A DNA stretch of 56,442 nucleotides from contig JACQFX010000008.1 of NCBI GenBank assembly GCA_016199835.1, forward strand, positions 1 to 56,442, given 5' to 3'. This document shows, in pieces, positions 48,700 through 56,442 of the stretch (position 1 is its first letter; each line of letters begins with the position of its first letter). This DNA is from Nitrosomonadales bacterium (GTDB lineage: Bacteria > Pseudomonadota > Gammaproteobacteria > Burkholderiales > Gallionellaceae). Both the position numbers and the translations under genes were made by a program. The notes below the pieces were generated by a model. The model had not been told where the DNA came from. It saw nothing but the letters and a program-made list of their open reading frames with translations, and did not search any database.

Positions 48700-50826
48700 A
48701 TGAGCGATGCCGATACGCTCCTGGAGGAAGTCTCCTCCTACCTGAAACCCAAGGATGTCGAGCGCATCCGGCATGCGCTCGAATTTAGTGACAATGCACA
48801 TCATGGGCAACTGCGCCAGTCCGGCGACCCGTATATCTCTCACCCCATCGCTGTCGCACGCATCCTGACGCCGCTTCATCTCGATCCACAAGCCATCATG
48901 GCGGCGCTGTTGCATGACGTGGTGGAAGACACCGACATCACCAACGAAGATATCTCCAAAAAATTCGGCAAGCCGGTTGCCGACCTGGTGGACGGCCTGT
49001 CCAAACTCGACAAAATCGAATTCGAGACCACCGAGGATGCGCAGGCAGAGAACTTCCGCAAGATGCTGCTGGCCATGGCACGCGATGTGCGCGTAATCCT
49101 GATCAAGCTGGCTGACCGCCTGCACAACATGCGCACGCTGGGGGCAATGTCGCGCGAAAAGATCGAGCGTATCGCACGCGAGACTATGGAAATCTATGCC
49201 CCCATCGCCAATCGCCTCGGTCTCAATGCCATATATCAGGAGCTGGAAGATCTCGGCTTCAAGCATCTCTATCCCAATCGTTATTCGGTGTTGGCCAAGG
49301 CGCTGAAGGTCGCGCGTGGTAACCGCCGCGAGGTGGTGGGCAAGATACTCGACGCCATTCGCCAGCGTCTGACAGAACATCATATTGCTGCGCAGGTATA
49401 TGGGCGCGAAAAGCACCTATATGGTATCTATCAGAAGATGCAAGCGAAATCGCTGGCCTTTTCACAGGTACTGGACATTTACGGTTTCCGCGTGCTGGTG
49501 GATGAAGTCCCTGCCTGCTATCTGGCACTGGGGGCGCTACATGCCCTGTACAAGCCCATCCCCGGCAAGTTCAAGGATTACGTCGCCATCTCCAAAGCCA
49601 ACGGCTATCAGTCGCTGCACACGACATTGTTCGGCCCATTCGGCACGCCGATCGAAGTGCAGATACGTACTCACGAGATGCACAAGATCGCCGAGGCCGG
49701 CGTGGCCTCGCACTGGCTGTACAAAACTGCAGAAGAACCGATCAACGATCTGCACCAGAAGACTCACCAGTGGCTGCAAAGCCTGTTGGAAAGCCTGTCC
49801 GAGAGCGGCGACTCGGTCGAGTTTCTCGAACATCTGAAGGTGGATTTGTTCCCCGATGAGGTGTACGTATTCACGCCCAAAGGCAAGATACTCGCGCTGC
49901 CGCGCGGTGCAACAGCGGTGGATTTTGCCTACAGCGTGCATACCGACATCGGCGACCGCTGCGTGGCGGCCAAGGTAAATTTCGAACTGGTGCCCCTGCG
50001 CACTGAATTGAAGAACGGCGACCGCGTGGAAATCATCACCGCACCACACGCCAAACCCAATCCGGGCTGGCTAAGTTATGTGGTCACCAGCAAAGCGCGC
50101 AGCCACATCCGCCACTTCCTCAAGACCATGCACTTTCAGGAATCCGCCACGCTGGGTGAACGCCTGCTGCATCAGGCCCTCACTTCGCTCGGTCTGAAGG
50201 CGGCGGACATAGACAACAATGCACACTGGGAAAAGCTGCTCAGGGACATCAGCATCAAATCGCGCGATGAGATCCTCGCCGACATCGGCTTGGGGCGCCG
50301 CCTAAACATGGTGGTCGCGCGCCAGCTTGCGCGCACAGGCGAAACAGGGACATCGCAGGAGAATCCCGCATCCAGCGGCGTGGTCACCATCCTCGGCACC
50401 GAAGGTATGGCCGTACAGTTTGCCAAGTGCTGCCGCCCGATACCCGGCGACCCCATCGTTGGCGTCATCAAGAGCGGTCAGGGGCTGGTGGTACATACTC
50501 ACGATTGCCCTTCACTGCGCAAAGGCCGCAGTGGCATGGAAAAATGGCTGGATGTAACCTGGGACAAGAACATCGCGCGCCCCTTCGAAGTCAGCATCAA
50601 ACTCATCGTCGCCAACCAGCGCGGCGTATTGGCCAAAGTCGCGGCAGCCATCGCCGAAGCGGAATCCAACATCGAGAACGTGCACGTCACCAACGAAGGT
50701 GATTACACCGCGCTGTACTTCACCCTGCAAGTCAGCAATCGCCAGCACTTGGCACGCGTGATGCGTGGCCTGCGCACCATACCTGAAGTGGTACGCATTA
50801 CGCGAGTGAAGAGTGTACCTGCTTAG
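48700..50826 (+). CDS. spoT: Bifunctional (p)ppGpp synthetase/hydrolase (SpoT/Rel)
   Basis: A 708-aa enzyme that makes and breaks the alarmone (p)ppGpp. The hydrolase HD domain is intact (LLHDVVEDTDIT at about 71-80; later LADRLHNMRTL), and the synthetase domain has YGREKHLYGIYQKM and GYQSLHTT (about 301-308). TGS (VYVFTPKGKILALPRGATAVDFAYSVHTDIGD) and C-terminal ACT (VANQRGVLAKVAAAIAEAESNIENVHV) domains are present. Both catalytic sites look functional, as expected for the SpoT-type protein of Betaproteobacteria. Confidence 0.96.
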   Translation: MSDADTLLEEVSSYLKPKDVERIRHALEFSDNAHHGQLRQSGDPYISHPIAVARILTPLHLDPQAIMAALLHDVVEDTDITNEDISKKFGKPVADLVDGLSKLDKIEFETTEDAQAENFRKMLLAMARDVRVILIKLADRLHNMRTLGAMSREKIERIARETMEIYAPIANRLGLNAIYQELEDLGFKHLYPNRYSVLAKALKVARGNRREVVGKILDAIRQRLTEHHIAAQVYGREKHLYGIYQKMQAKSLAFSQVLDIYGFRVLVDEVPACYLALGALHALYKPIPGKFKDYVAISKANGYQSLHTTLFGPFGTPIEVQIRTHEMHKIAEAGVASHWLYKTAEEPINDLHQKTHQWLQSLLESLSESGDSVEFLEHLKVDLFPDEVYVFTPKGKILALPRGATAVDFAYSVHTDIGDRCVAAKVNFELVPLRTELKNGDRVEIITAPHAKPNPGWLSYVVTSKARSHIRHFLKTMHFQESATLGERLLHQALTSLGLKAADIDNNAHWEKLLRDISIKSRDEILADIGLGRRLNMVVARQLARTGETGTSQENPASSGVVTILGTEGMAVQFAKCCRPIPGDPIVGVIKSGQGLVVHTHDCPSLRKGRSGMEKWLDVTWDKNIARPFEVSIKLIVANQRGVLAKVAAAIAEAESNIENVHVTNEGDYTALYFTLQVSNRQHLARVMRGLRTIPEVVRITRVKSVPA

Positions 50827-50866
50827 CCTGACGATCGCATACTACGAAGTCAGATGCGGTTCCATT

Positions 50867-52237
50867 TCAATGCGACTTGCCAACCCGGAGATATTGCTCT
50901 GCCCAGGTAATCAGCTCGTCATCCAAAGTGCCAGTCAGCGCCCCCAGCTTCAAGCGTGCCATGATAAATTCTTTCAGCGCATCGCCATAATCCTTTTTAG
51001 CTTGCGACAAGCTTTCCTGCGCAACACAGATATCGACCAAGGTCGTTACGCCCGCCTTGAATGACAATTCGGCGGATTTTATTTTCTCTTCGTCTGCCTT
51101 GATTACTTGCGACAAGGCATCAAGCTTTAAATGTCCGGTCAGCATTCCACGGTATTGGCGCTCAACATCCAGCTTGGCTCGTAGCTTTGCCGCAGCAACA
51201 TCTTGCTTTGCCTGCTCAACTTTTGCGCGCGTTTGCCTGATTAAAGCACTATAGTATCCACCTTTAAACAGGGGCCAGTTGATCTCGATGCCAATTCCAT
51301 GATTCTTGACATCTTGATTCAGGGTCACGAGGCTATCCTGATTATTGCGGGTGGCATTTGCAACAAGATCAACAGCTGGCAGGTAGCTAGACCGATATTT
51401 TTTTATTTCATTCTCACCCGATTCGACTGCCAGTTGCTTTTGGGTAATATCTGAATTATTTGCGATAGCCAGCTCCAGCCATTTATCCAATGCTATCGAT
51501 GGCTCCATCTCTTGACCAATCTGACTGGCATCAAAAACCGGCTCGGGTAACACATCCACTTCCCGTCCCGTCAATTGTGACAACACACTTTCCGCATTCA
51601 GCCTGTCATCGTCGGCTACTCTTTTCTGTACCAATGCAAGCTCCAGCCCGGATCGCATAAAATTTGCTTCTGCCCGCGTTGCCTCGCCATTGGAAAGCGA
51701 CATGGATGCTTGCTCAGCTTGCGCTGTTACTTTTTCCTTTTTCGCAACCGCAAGCTCGACTTCCTGCCTGGCAACGACCGCATCCAAATATGCTCCAGTG
51801 ACTCTCAAGAGGGCATTTTGCCTGCCTGCCACCAGTCGACTCTCTGCAATTGCTGCCTGTAGCTCCCCCCCCTTGAACGCAGCAAATTTCTCCAGGTTCA
51901 ATAGTGGCTGCCTGAAGTACAACCCCTCTCCCTGGCTCTGGTACGCAGGATAATCTTTTATTACATGCGAACTTGAATAAGTGGTATCGCGCTCAGCCCT
52001 GTTGTCCATTTTCCTTGCGCTCAAGGAAACCTCCGGCAATATATTGCTCAGGCCCAGGTTATATTCTTCCCTGCCGGCTTGCGCAGCATAAGTATCAGAC
52101 TGAAAAAATGGATCGTTAACAAGCGCCGACTTGCACGCTTCAGTAAGCGTTAATGCCTGCGCCGGCAATGCGAGACAACATCCCCATGCCCCGCAACTCA
52201 AACCGACTTTCAATAGGTGACCAAGAACCTTGCTCAT
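50867..52237 (-). CDS. TolC-family type I secretion outer membrane protein
   Basis: A 456-aa protein with a signal peptide (MSKVLGHLLKVGLSCGAWGCCLALPAQA) and the TolC repeat structure. LTLTEACKSALVNDPFFQSDTYAAQAGREEY opens the first repeat and PLFKGGYYSALIRQTRAKVEQAKQDV the second. Coiled-coil stretches (VAVARQEVELAVAKKEKVTAQAEQASM type) form the periplasmic tunnel. The start at 52237 shares one base with the stop of the HlyD-type gene (TAATG). It is the last gene of the secretion set. Confidence 0.92.
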   Translation of the reverse strand: MSKVLGHLLKVGLSCGAWGCCLALPAQALTLTEACKSALVNDPFFQSDTYAAQAGREEYNLGLSNILPEVSLSARKMDNRAERDTTYSSSHVIKDYPAYQSQGEGLYFRQPLLNLEKFAAFKGGELQAAIAESRLVAGRQNALLRVTGAYLDAVVARQEVELAVAKKEKVTAQAEQASMSLSNGEATRAEANFMRSGLELALVQKRVADDDRLNAESVLSQLTGREVDVLPEPVFDASQIGQEMEPSIALDKWLELAIANNSDITQKQLAVESGENEIKKYRSSYLPAVDLVANATRNNQDSLVTLNQDVKNHGIGIEINWPLFKGGYYSALIRQTRAKVEQAKQDVAAAKLRAKLDVERQYRGMLTGHLKLDALSQVIKADEEKIKSAELSFKAGVTTLVDICVAQESLSQAKKDYGDALKEFIMARLKLGALTGTLDDELITWAEQYLRVGKSH

Positions 52238-53580
52238 TACTCTGTAAATGCCCACGTCATCCGCTTTTTAATTGGCTCAAGCAAATAATGGAAGAAGGTT
52301 TGCTCGCCAGTTCTGACCAGCACGTCCACGGGCATACCCGGCTGCATTTCCAGTTTATGATCCCGCAATTTCTGCAATTCTTTTTCCTGCACTTTGATGC
52401 GCACCAGAAAATAAGGCTCGTGGCTATATGGGTCAGCCAGTTGATCTGCGGACACGGTCATCACTTCTCCCGCGATGACCGGAATATCGGGGCGATCCGA
52501 AACCATGAAATGCAGATCCGCAGTCAGGTTCGTCCGCAACTTGTCAATTTGTGCGGGAGGAAATTTTGCCTCGACTATAAGCGGCTCATTGCTGGGAACT
52601 ATATCCATAATCCTTGCGCCGGGAGATATCACCTCACCAACGGCATGCACAGCAAGCCCAACGACCACACCATCGGCGGGAGATCGAATCTCGGAATTCT
52701 GCAAGGTAAATTCTGACATTTTGAGCCGGCTTTGCGTTTGCGCCAGTTCTTTTTGCAATTCCGTAGTTGCGGTTTCTATTTCCTTACTGTCTTCTTGCTG
52801 GCGGAACGCAAGTTTATATCTCCATTCTGCAATCGTACTTCTTGCCCGTCCGATATCAGCCATGACTGACTCGATTGCAGACGTCAATTCGGCTGACGTC
52901 CGCTCCAATTCCAGCACCCGATTCCTGGCAAAATAACCCGCAGCAGCCAGGTCTTTCACGTTATCCAACTGCTGCTTGATCAGCGCAGCCTGCTCCTTCT
53001 TCGCCAATAGTGACTGTTCTAATCCTTTAGCGTTATGCTCCTGCCCGGCAATATTCTCCTGGATTGCCGACAGCTCGCTGTTTAATGCACCGTTATGGCT
53101 GCTGAATAGCGCGGCCTGTACCCTCATCGCATCAGCCGCGTCTGGCTGCCCGAGAATTTCTGCCGGAAAAGATATTTGGTGTTTGTTTTCCAATTCTGCA
53201 AGCAGCCTGCTTTCCGTGGCCTTGAGCGTAAAATATTGCGCTCGAATACCCTCTTTTTGCGCAGCCGCATCAACAGTATTCATCCTGACCAGAAGCTGCC
53301 CTTTTTTAACCGGCTCACCTTCCTTGACCAACACGTCAGCCACCAGCCCGCCCTGCAAGTGCTGTATGCCTTTGCGCTCATCGATCACGGTTATTGATCC
53401 TCTGCCATGCACACCCTGATCAAGCGGAGCGACAGCCGCCCATAAGCAAAAAGTACAAAACCCCACAGCCAATACCCAAGCCCCCGCCCGCACCATCCGC
53501 TTCTCATCTGCGTCTGGGGGCAAGCGCCCGCCCCGTTCCATGTCTGGGGAAATCAACTCGTTTGGTGCTGGAATATTCAT
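52237..53580 (-). CDS. HlyD-family type I secretion membrane fusion protein
   Basis: A 447-aa periplasmic adaptor. It has one N-terminal helix (about 31-53), the lipoyl half-motifs GSITVIDERKGIQHLQGGLVADVLVKEGEPVKKGQLLVRM and IRSPADGVVVGLAVHAVGEVISPGARIMDIVP, a long coiled-coil hairpin between them (about 90-285), and the C-terminal HlyD signature (GMPVDVLVRTGEQTFFHYLLEPIKKRM). It links the ABC transporter to TolC. It lies 31 bp after the ABC transporter gene. Confidence 0.94.
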   Translation of the reverse strand: MNIPAPNELISPDMERGGRLPPDADEKRMVRAGAWVLAVGFCTFCLWAAVAPLDQGVHGRGSITVIDERKGIQHLQGGLVADVLVKEGEPVKKGQLLVRMNTVDAAAQKEGIRAQYFTLKATESRLLAELENKHQISFPAEILGQPDAADAMRVQAALFSSHNGALNSELSAIQENIAGQEHNAKGLEQSLLAKKEQAALIKQQLDNVKDLAAAGYFARNRVLELERTSAELTSAIESVMADIGRARSTIAEWRYKLAFRQQEDSKEIETATTELQKELAQTQSRLKMSEFTLQNSEIRSPADGVVVGLAVHAVGEVISPGARIMDIVPSNEPLIVEAKFPPAQIDKLRTNLTADLHFMVSDRPDIPVIAGEVMTVSADQLADPYSHEPYFLVRIKVQEKELQKLRDHKLEMQPGMPVDVLVRTGEQTFFHYLLEPIKKRMTWAFTE

Positions 53581-53611
53581 AACTCTGTTTTATTAAAGTG
53601 CATAGCGCAAA

Positions 53612-55333
53612 TCAACGTTGCGGCGCGTTGGCAAGCTCCCTGGTTTGCCGTGCGCTGGTGAGCGCCGAAATAACCTGATCCTTGGGGCCAAAAACCTGTT
53701 GTGCACCCTCACTAAGGACAAGTAATTTATCGGTAGTAGCAAGCAGCGCTGAGCGGTGTGTAATCAACACCACTGTCTTCCCTTGAGCCTTCATGCCCAT
53801 GATGGCCTGCGCCAAAGCTGCTTCTCCTGCATCATCCAAATTCGAATTCGGCTCATCCAGCACCACAAAGGAAGGCAAACCATACAGCGCCCGAGCCAAA
53901 GCAACGCGCTGTTTCTGACCGCCAGACAAGGCGTCCCCCCCCGCACCGATAGATGAGTCATACCCCTTGGGCAAACGCAATATTAAATCGTGCACCCCAG
54001 CCAGCCTTGCGGCCCCGATTATTTTTTCACTGTCAATCTCGCCAAAGCGGGCAATGTTCTCTGCTATGGTTCCATCAAATAGTTCAATATCCTGGGGTAA
54101 ATAGCCTAAATATGGACCAAGTTCCTCCTTGTTCCATGAGTGGATATCGACTCCATCCAGCCTTATTTTTCCGCTATGCGTTGCCCACACTCCGACCAGC
54201 AATCTGGCCAAGGAAGATTTCCCAGATGCACTGGGGCCGATGATGCCCAACACCTCACCGGCTTCAATTGAAAAATTAATATTCCGCAGTACTATAGTAT
54301 TAGTGCCGGGTACCGCGACTGATGCCGTCTCGACAGATAGCTTTCCTTTTGGCGCTGGCAAAGCCATACCAATTTCGCGTTTTGGGCATTCCTTCAGCAA
54401 ATCGGACAATCGGGCATAAGCTTCTCGTGCGGACACAAACAGTTTCCATACCGAGATAGCTTGTTCCACTGGAGCCAGAGCACGCCCCATCAAAAGAGTT
54501 GCGGCTATCATCATGCCGGGCGAAATTTTTCCTTGCAGCGCCAACCACGCACCCAACCCCAGCATCAACGATTGTAAACTCACTCTGGCGAACCGCGTAA
54601 CCGCATTGATCACTGCGGCTCTGTCACTAGCCAGCCCCTGCAACACAAGAATGCTTTGCTCCGATGCCAGCCAGCGCCCCTTTAACGCTCCCAGCATACC
54701 CATGGATTCAATCACCTCCGCATTGCGCAAACTATTATTTGTCTGCGCCGAGGCCTTGATGGCCAAAGCATTTGCCTTAATCATCCGCTCGCTTGTCAAT
54801 GCTTCCGTCGCATAAGCCAAAGCCGACAGCGTGACCATACCCGCCAAAAGGAATATACCCAAAGTAGCATCAAACAATACGGCCGCCACCAGGAAAATTG
54901 GCATCCAGAGCAAATCGAACAGTGCTATCAGCGCAGCACTGCCCAGAAAGTTTCTCAATGATGAAAGATCGTGAATTGCCTGACTGGGATTTCCTGCACC
55001 TTTGGTTCGCAAGCTGTACTCAAAGATCGCATCAAAGATCCTGCTTGCCATAGCCAAACTGAATTTTGTGCTTATTCTGATCAGCACAGCCGAACGCACA
55101 GATTCAATTATCCCCATCAACAAATACAACCCGAGAACCACTATGGTTAGCATCAACAAAGTGGTCTCGTTGCGACTGCTCAACACCCGGTCGTACACCT
55201 GCAACATGTATATCGTCGGCACCAGCAACAACAGATTGATGAAGAAACTGAACACGCCCACTGCATAGTATGCGTGCCTGAAGGAACGCAACACTTCTTT
55301 CAGTTCAGACTGTTTAAGCAAATATGTGTTCAT
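53612..55333 (-). CDS. Type I secretion system ABC transporter (permease-ATPase)
   Basis: A 573-aa protein of the PrtD/LapB-like class. Six membrane helices (about residues 20-300) include YMLQVYDRVLSSRNETTLLML, the family start. The ATPase domain has Walker A GPSASGKSSLARLL, signature LSGGQKQRVALARALYG and Walker B FVVLDEP followed by NSNLDDAGEAAL. No N-terminal peptidase or C39-like domain precedes the membrane part. ATG 55333 begins the conserved sequence with a GGGAACA site; the upstream frame to 55390 lies in the terminator region. It exports RTX-type substrates with C-terminal signals. Confidence 0.94.
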   Translation of the reverse strand: MNTYLLKQSELKEVLRSFRHAYYAVGVFSFFINLLLLVPTIYMLQVYDRVLSSRNETTLLMLTIVVLGLYLLMGIIESVRSAVLIRISTKFSLAMASRIFDAIFEYSLRTKGAGNPSQAIHDLSSLRNFLGSAALIALFDLLWMPIFLVAAVLFDATLGIFLLAGMVTLSALAYATEALTSERMIKANALAIKASAQTNNSLRNAEVIESMGMLGALKGRWLASEQSILVLQGLASDRAAVINAVTRFARVSLQSLMLGLGAWLALQGKISPGMMIAATLLMGRALAPVEQAISVWKLFVSAREAYARLSDLLKECPKREIGMALPAPKGKLSVETASVAVPGTNTIVLRNINFSIEAGEVLGIIGPSASGKSSLARLLVGVWATHSGKIRLDGVDIHSWNKEELGPYLGYLPQDIELFDGTIAENIARFGEIDSEKIIGAARLAGVHDLILRLPKGYDSSIGAGGDALSGGQKQRVALARALYGLPSFVVLDEPNSNLDDAGEAALAQAIMGMKAQGKTVVLITHRSALLATTDKLLVLSEGAQQVFGPKDQVISALTSARQTRELANAPQR

Positions 55334-55390
55334 TGTTCCCAATTGATGATCAGCACAGGCAAGCTCGGGCAGCATATTATGCTGCGGCAA

Positions 55391-55424
55391 TATAAAACGG
55401 GCTGCACTAACCAGTACAGCCCGT
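55391..55424 (-). terminator. Terminator between the RTX gene and the secretion operon
   Basis: Stem ACGGGCTG / CAGCCCGT with a 12-base loop, followed on the minus strand by TTTTATATT, about 50 bp after the RTX stop. It separates substrate and transporter expression, and read-through would let the transporter be made at a lower level. Confidence 0.75.
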
Positions 55425-55475
55425 ATACCACAAGCTCGCTCCCTCTATGATTCGAGGGAAGAAGGAATAATTAAA

Positions 55476-56442
55476 TTATGCGACGAAACCGAAATCTGCC
55501 ACAGTAGTGCTAGCGGTGCTATTCATCGTGGCAAGCAAAGTCAACTCGTTGGATGTGACAAGAGTAGTCCCGCCCGTCCCCGCCGTATTTCCATCCGATG
55601 TGAACAAGTATACTGCACTTGATGTACCATCATCCACCACAAACAAGCGCGTCCCGCCTGACGTAATAACGCCGTTAGCGTAACCGATTTCCGCCGCTGC
55701 CGCCAACGTGCCATACTGAACAGTAGTAGAGTTCGCCGCATTATATGTAAATACTACGAGCTCTGCCGTTACATCGAATCCCAGGAACCCAACTGCACCA
55801 TTACCGATAGTTTGCGTTGCAGAAGATTCTATAGTGGTGTTACCGTTGCCTATAGATATGCCCGCACCCGCTCCTGGCGTGACTCCATGCATACTGATCT
55901 GCAAATGATCCGTGCCGGAAACGAAGTCCGTGATTGTGTCAGCGGATTGCGAACTGCCCAGCACAAAAGTGTCGGCACCAGCACCACCCGTCAAAGTATC
56001 TGCACCAGCGCCACCTGTGAGTACGTTGTTATTCGCATTCCCGACAATGATATTGTTTTGAGAATTACCGGTACCATCAATAACGCCACCTGCTGCGGAT
56101 AAAGTCAGGTTCTCCAGATTAGTACCCAATGTATAGGTGACAGATGCAATCACGGTGTCCGTACCACCGTTCTGTATCGCAGCTAACTCGCCCGTGATCA
56201 CATCGCCCGCATTGTCCACATAGTAGGTGTCGTTGCCCTGGCCACCCGACATGGTATCCGCGCCGGCTCCGCCGTCAATGATGTTGACCCCGGCGTTGCC
56301 AGTGATCACGTTGTTCAGCGCATTGCCCGTACCGTTGATATTCGCCGTCCCGGTCAGCACCAGGTTGTCCACATTGGTTCCCAGCGTATAGCTCGCCGCC
56401 GACTGCACGGTATCGATATTGTCTGTAGCCGCATTATTAACG
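55476..56442 (-). CDS. RTX calcium-binding repeat protein, C-terminal part (runs off the right edge)
   Basis: The frame is open to the window end. About 321 residues are visible and the start is outside. Blocks of the pattern [24 protein letters not shown] alternate with GG-x-G-x-D calcium repeats ([40 protein letters not shown]). A non-repeat C-terminal domain of about 160 residues begins at [20 protein letters not shown] and ends in [24 protein letters not shown], which has the look of a type I secretion signal. It is the likely substrate of the secretion genes immediately downstream. Its function cannot be told from the repeats: adhesin, surface-layer protein or enzyme. Confidence 0.88.
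   Translation of the reverse strand, partial: VNNAATDNIDTVQSAASYTLGTNVDNLVLTGTANINGTGNALNNVITGNAGVNIIDGGAGADTMSGGQGNDTYYVDNAGDVITGELAAIQNGGTDTVIASVTYTLGTNLENLTLSAAGGVIDGTGNSQNNIIVGNANNNVLTGGAGADTLTGGAGADTFVLGSSQSADTITDFVSGTDHLQISMHGVTPGAGAGISIGNGNTTIESSATQTIGNGAVGFLGFDVTAELVVFTYNAANSTTVQYGTLAAAAEIGYANGVITSGGTRLFVVDDGTSSAVYLFTSDGNTAGTGGTTLVTSNELTLLATMNSTASTTVADFGFVA

Noticed and set aside
1-56442. CRISPR array, prophage or integron
   Set aside because: No evenly spaced direct repeats, phage structural genes or integrase/attC-like sequences were seen in the window.

Overview
The window looks like a chromosomal segment of a Gram-negative betaproteobacterium. The gene orders rpsP-rimM-trmD-rplS, thiS-thiG-trmB and hemW/rdgB/rph next to yicC-gmk-rpoZ-spoT, together with coq7 (aerobic ubiquinone synthesis), betaproteobacterial-type porins and a large set of membrane cytochromes, point to Betaproteobacteria. 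A respiratory, microaerophilic lineage near the Nitrosomonadales/Gallionellales is my best guess, but that is inference from gene content. Both edges fall in repetitive DNA: the left edge is inside an IS3-type element and the right edge is inside a calcium-binding-repeat gene.

Layout. 1-1.13 kb: the start of an IS3-type orfA abutting a decayed IS630 transposase. 1.3-3.4 kb: ribosomal protein operon (rpsP-rimM-trmD-rplS, minus strand) with a recognisable promoter and terminator. 3.4-8.8 kb: a translationally coupled envelope-glycan operon (GT9 transferase, GtrA-like, GT39/ArnT-like, sialidase-like, membrane protein). 8.9-16.6 kb: elyC/ydcF-like, osmC, coq7, two adjacent toxin-antitoxin modules, a trimeric porin, an aspartic protease, a Uma2-family nuclease, and a TorF-type porin behind what looks like a complete NtrC/sigma-54 control region; then trpC. 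16.6-22.6 kb: mutY, an AsmA-family gene, a nitronate-monooxygenase-like gene and hemN.

22.8-40.4 kb is the most unusual part: a long, almost entirely minus-strand respiratory locus around a divergent cbb3-type oxidase. The structural operon (two small membrane proteins, a CcoN-like subunit with intact catalytic ligands, a CcoO-like monoheme cytochrome with a large insert, a membrane protein where CcoP would be expected, and a 44-aa CcoQ-like peptide) starts downstream of a candidate FNR box and ends at a strong terminator. A second, tightly coupled unit follows (CcoS-like, monoheme cytochrome c, FGE-like domain protein, several small membrane proteins, an MFS/spermidine-synthase fusion, CcoG, a lipoprotein). 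A third unit lies upstream (diheme cytochrome c4, a second monoheme cytochrome, a half-size CcoN-like protein, a thioredoxin-like lipoprotein). Three protein types occur twice, once on each side of the locus or at its two ends: half-size CcoN C-terminal homologues, KRGEK-type monoheme cytochromes and FPxWGxRP membrane proteins. No canonical diheme CcoP, CcoI or CcoH is visible. This locus is my candidate for an undescribed system.

40.5-50.8 kb: tRNA-Gly(CCC) and housekeeping genes (thiS, thiG, trmB, GFA family, hemW, msrA, rdgB, rph, PP2C phosphatase, yicC, gmk, rpoZ, spoT/relA). 50.9-56.4 kb: a type I secretion system (ABC transporter, HlyD adaptor, TolC) directly downstream of the C-terminal part of its likely RTX substrate.
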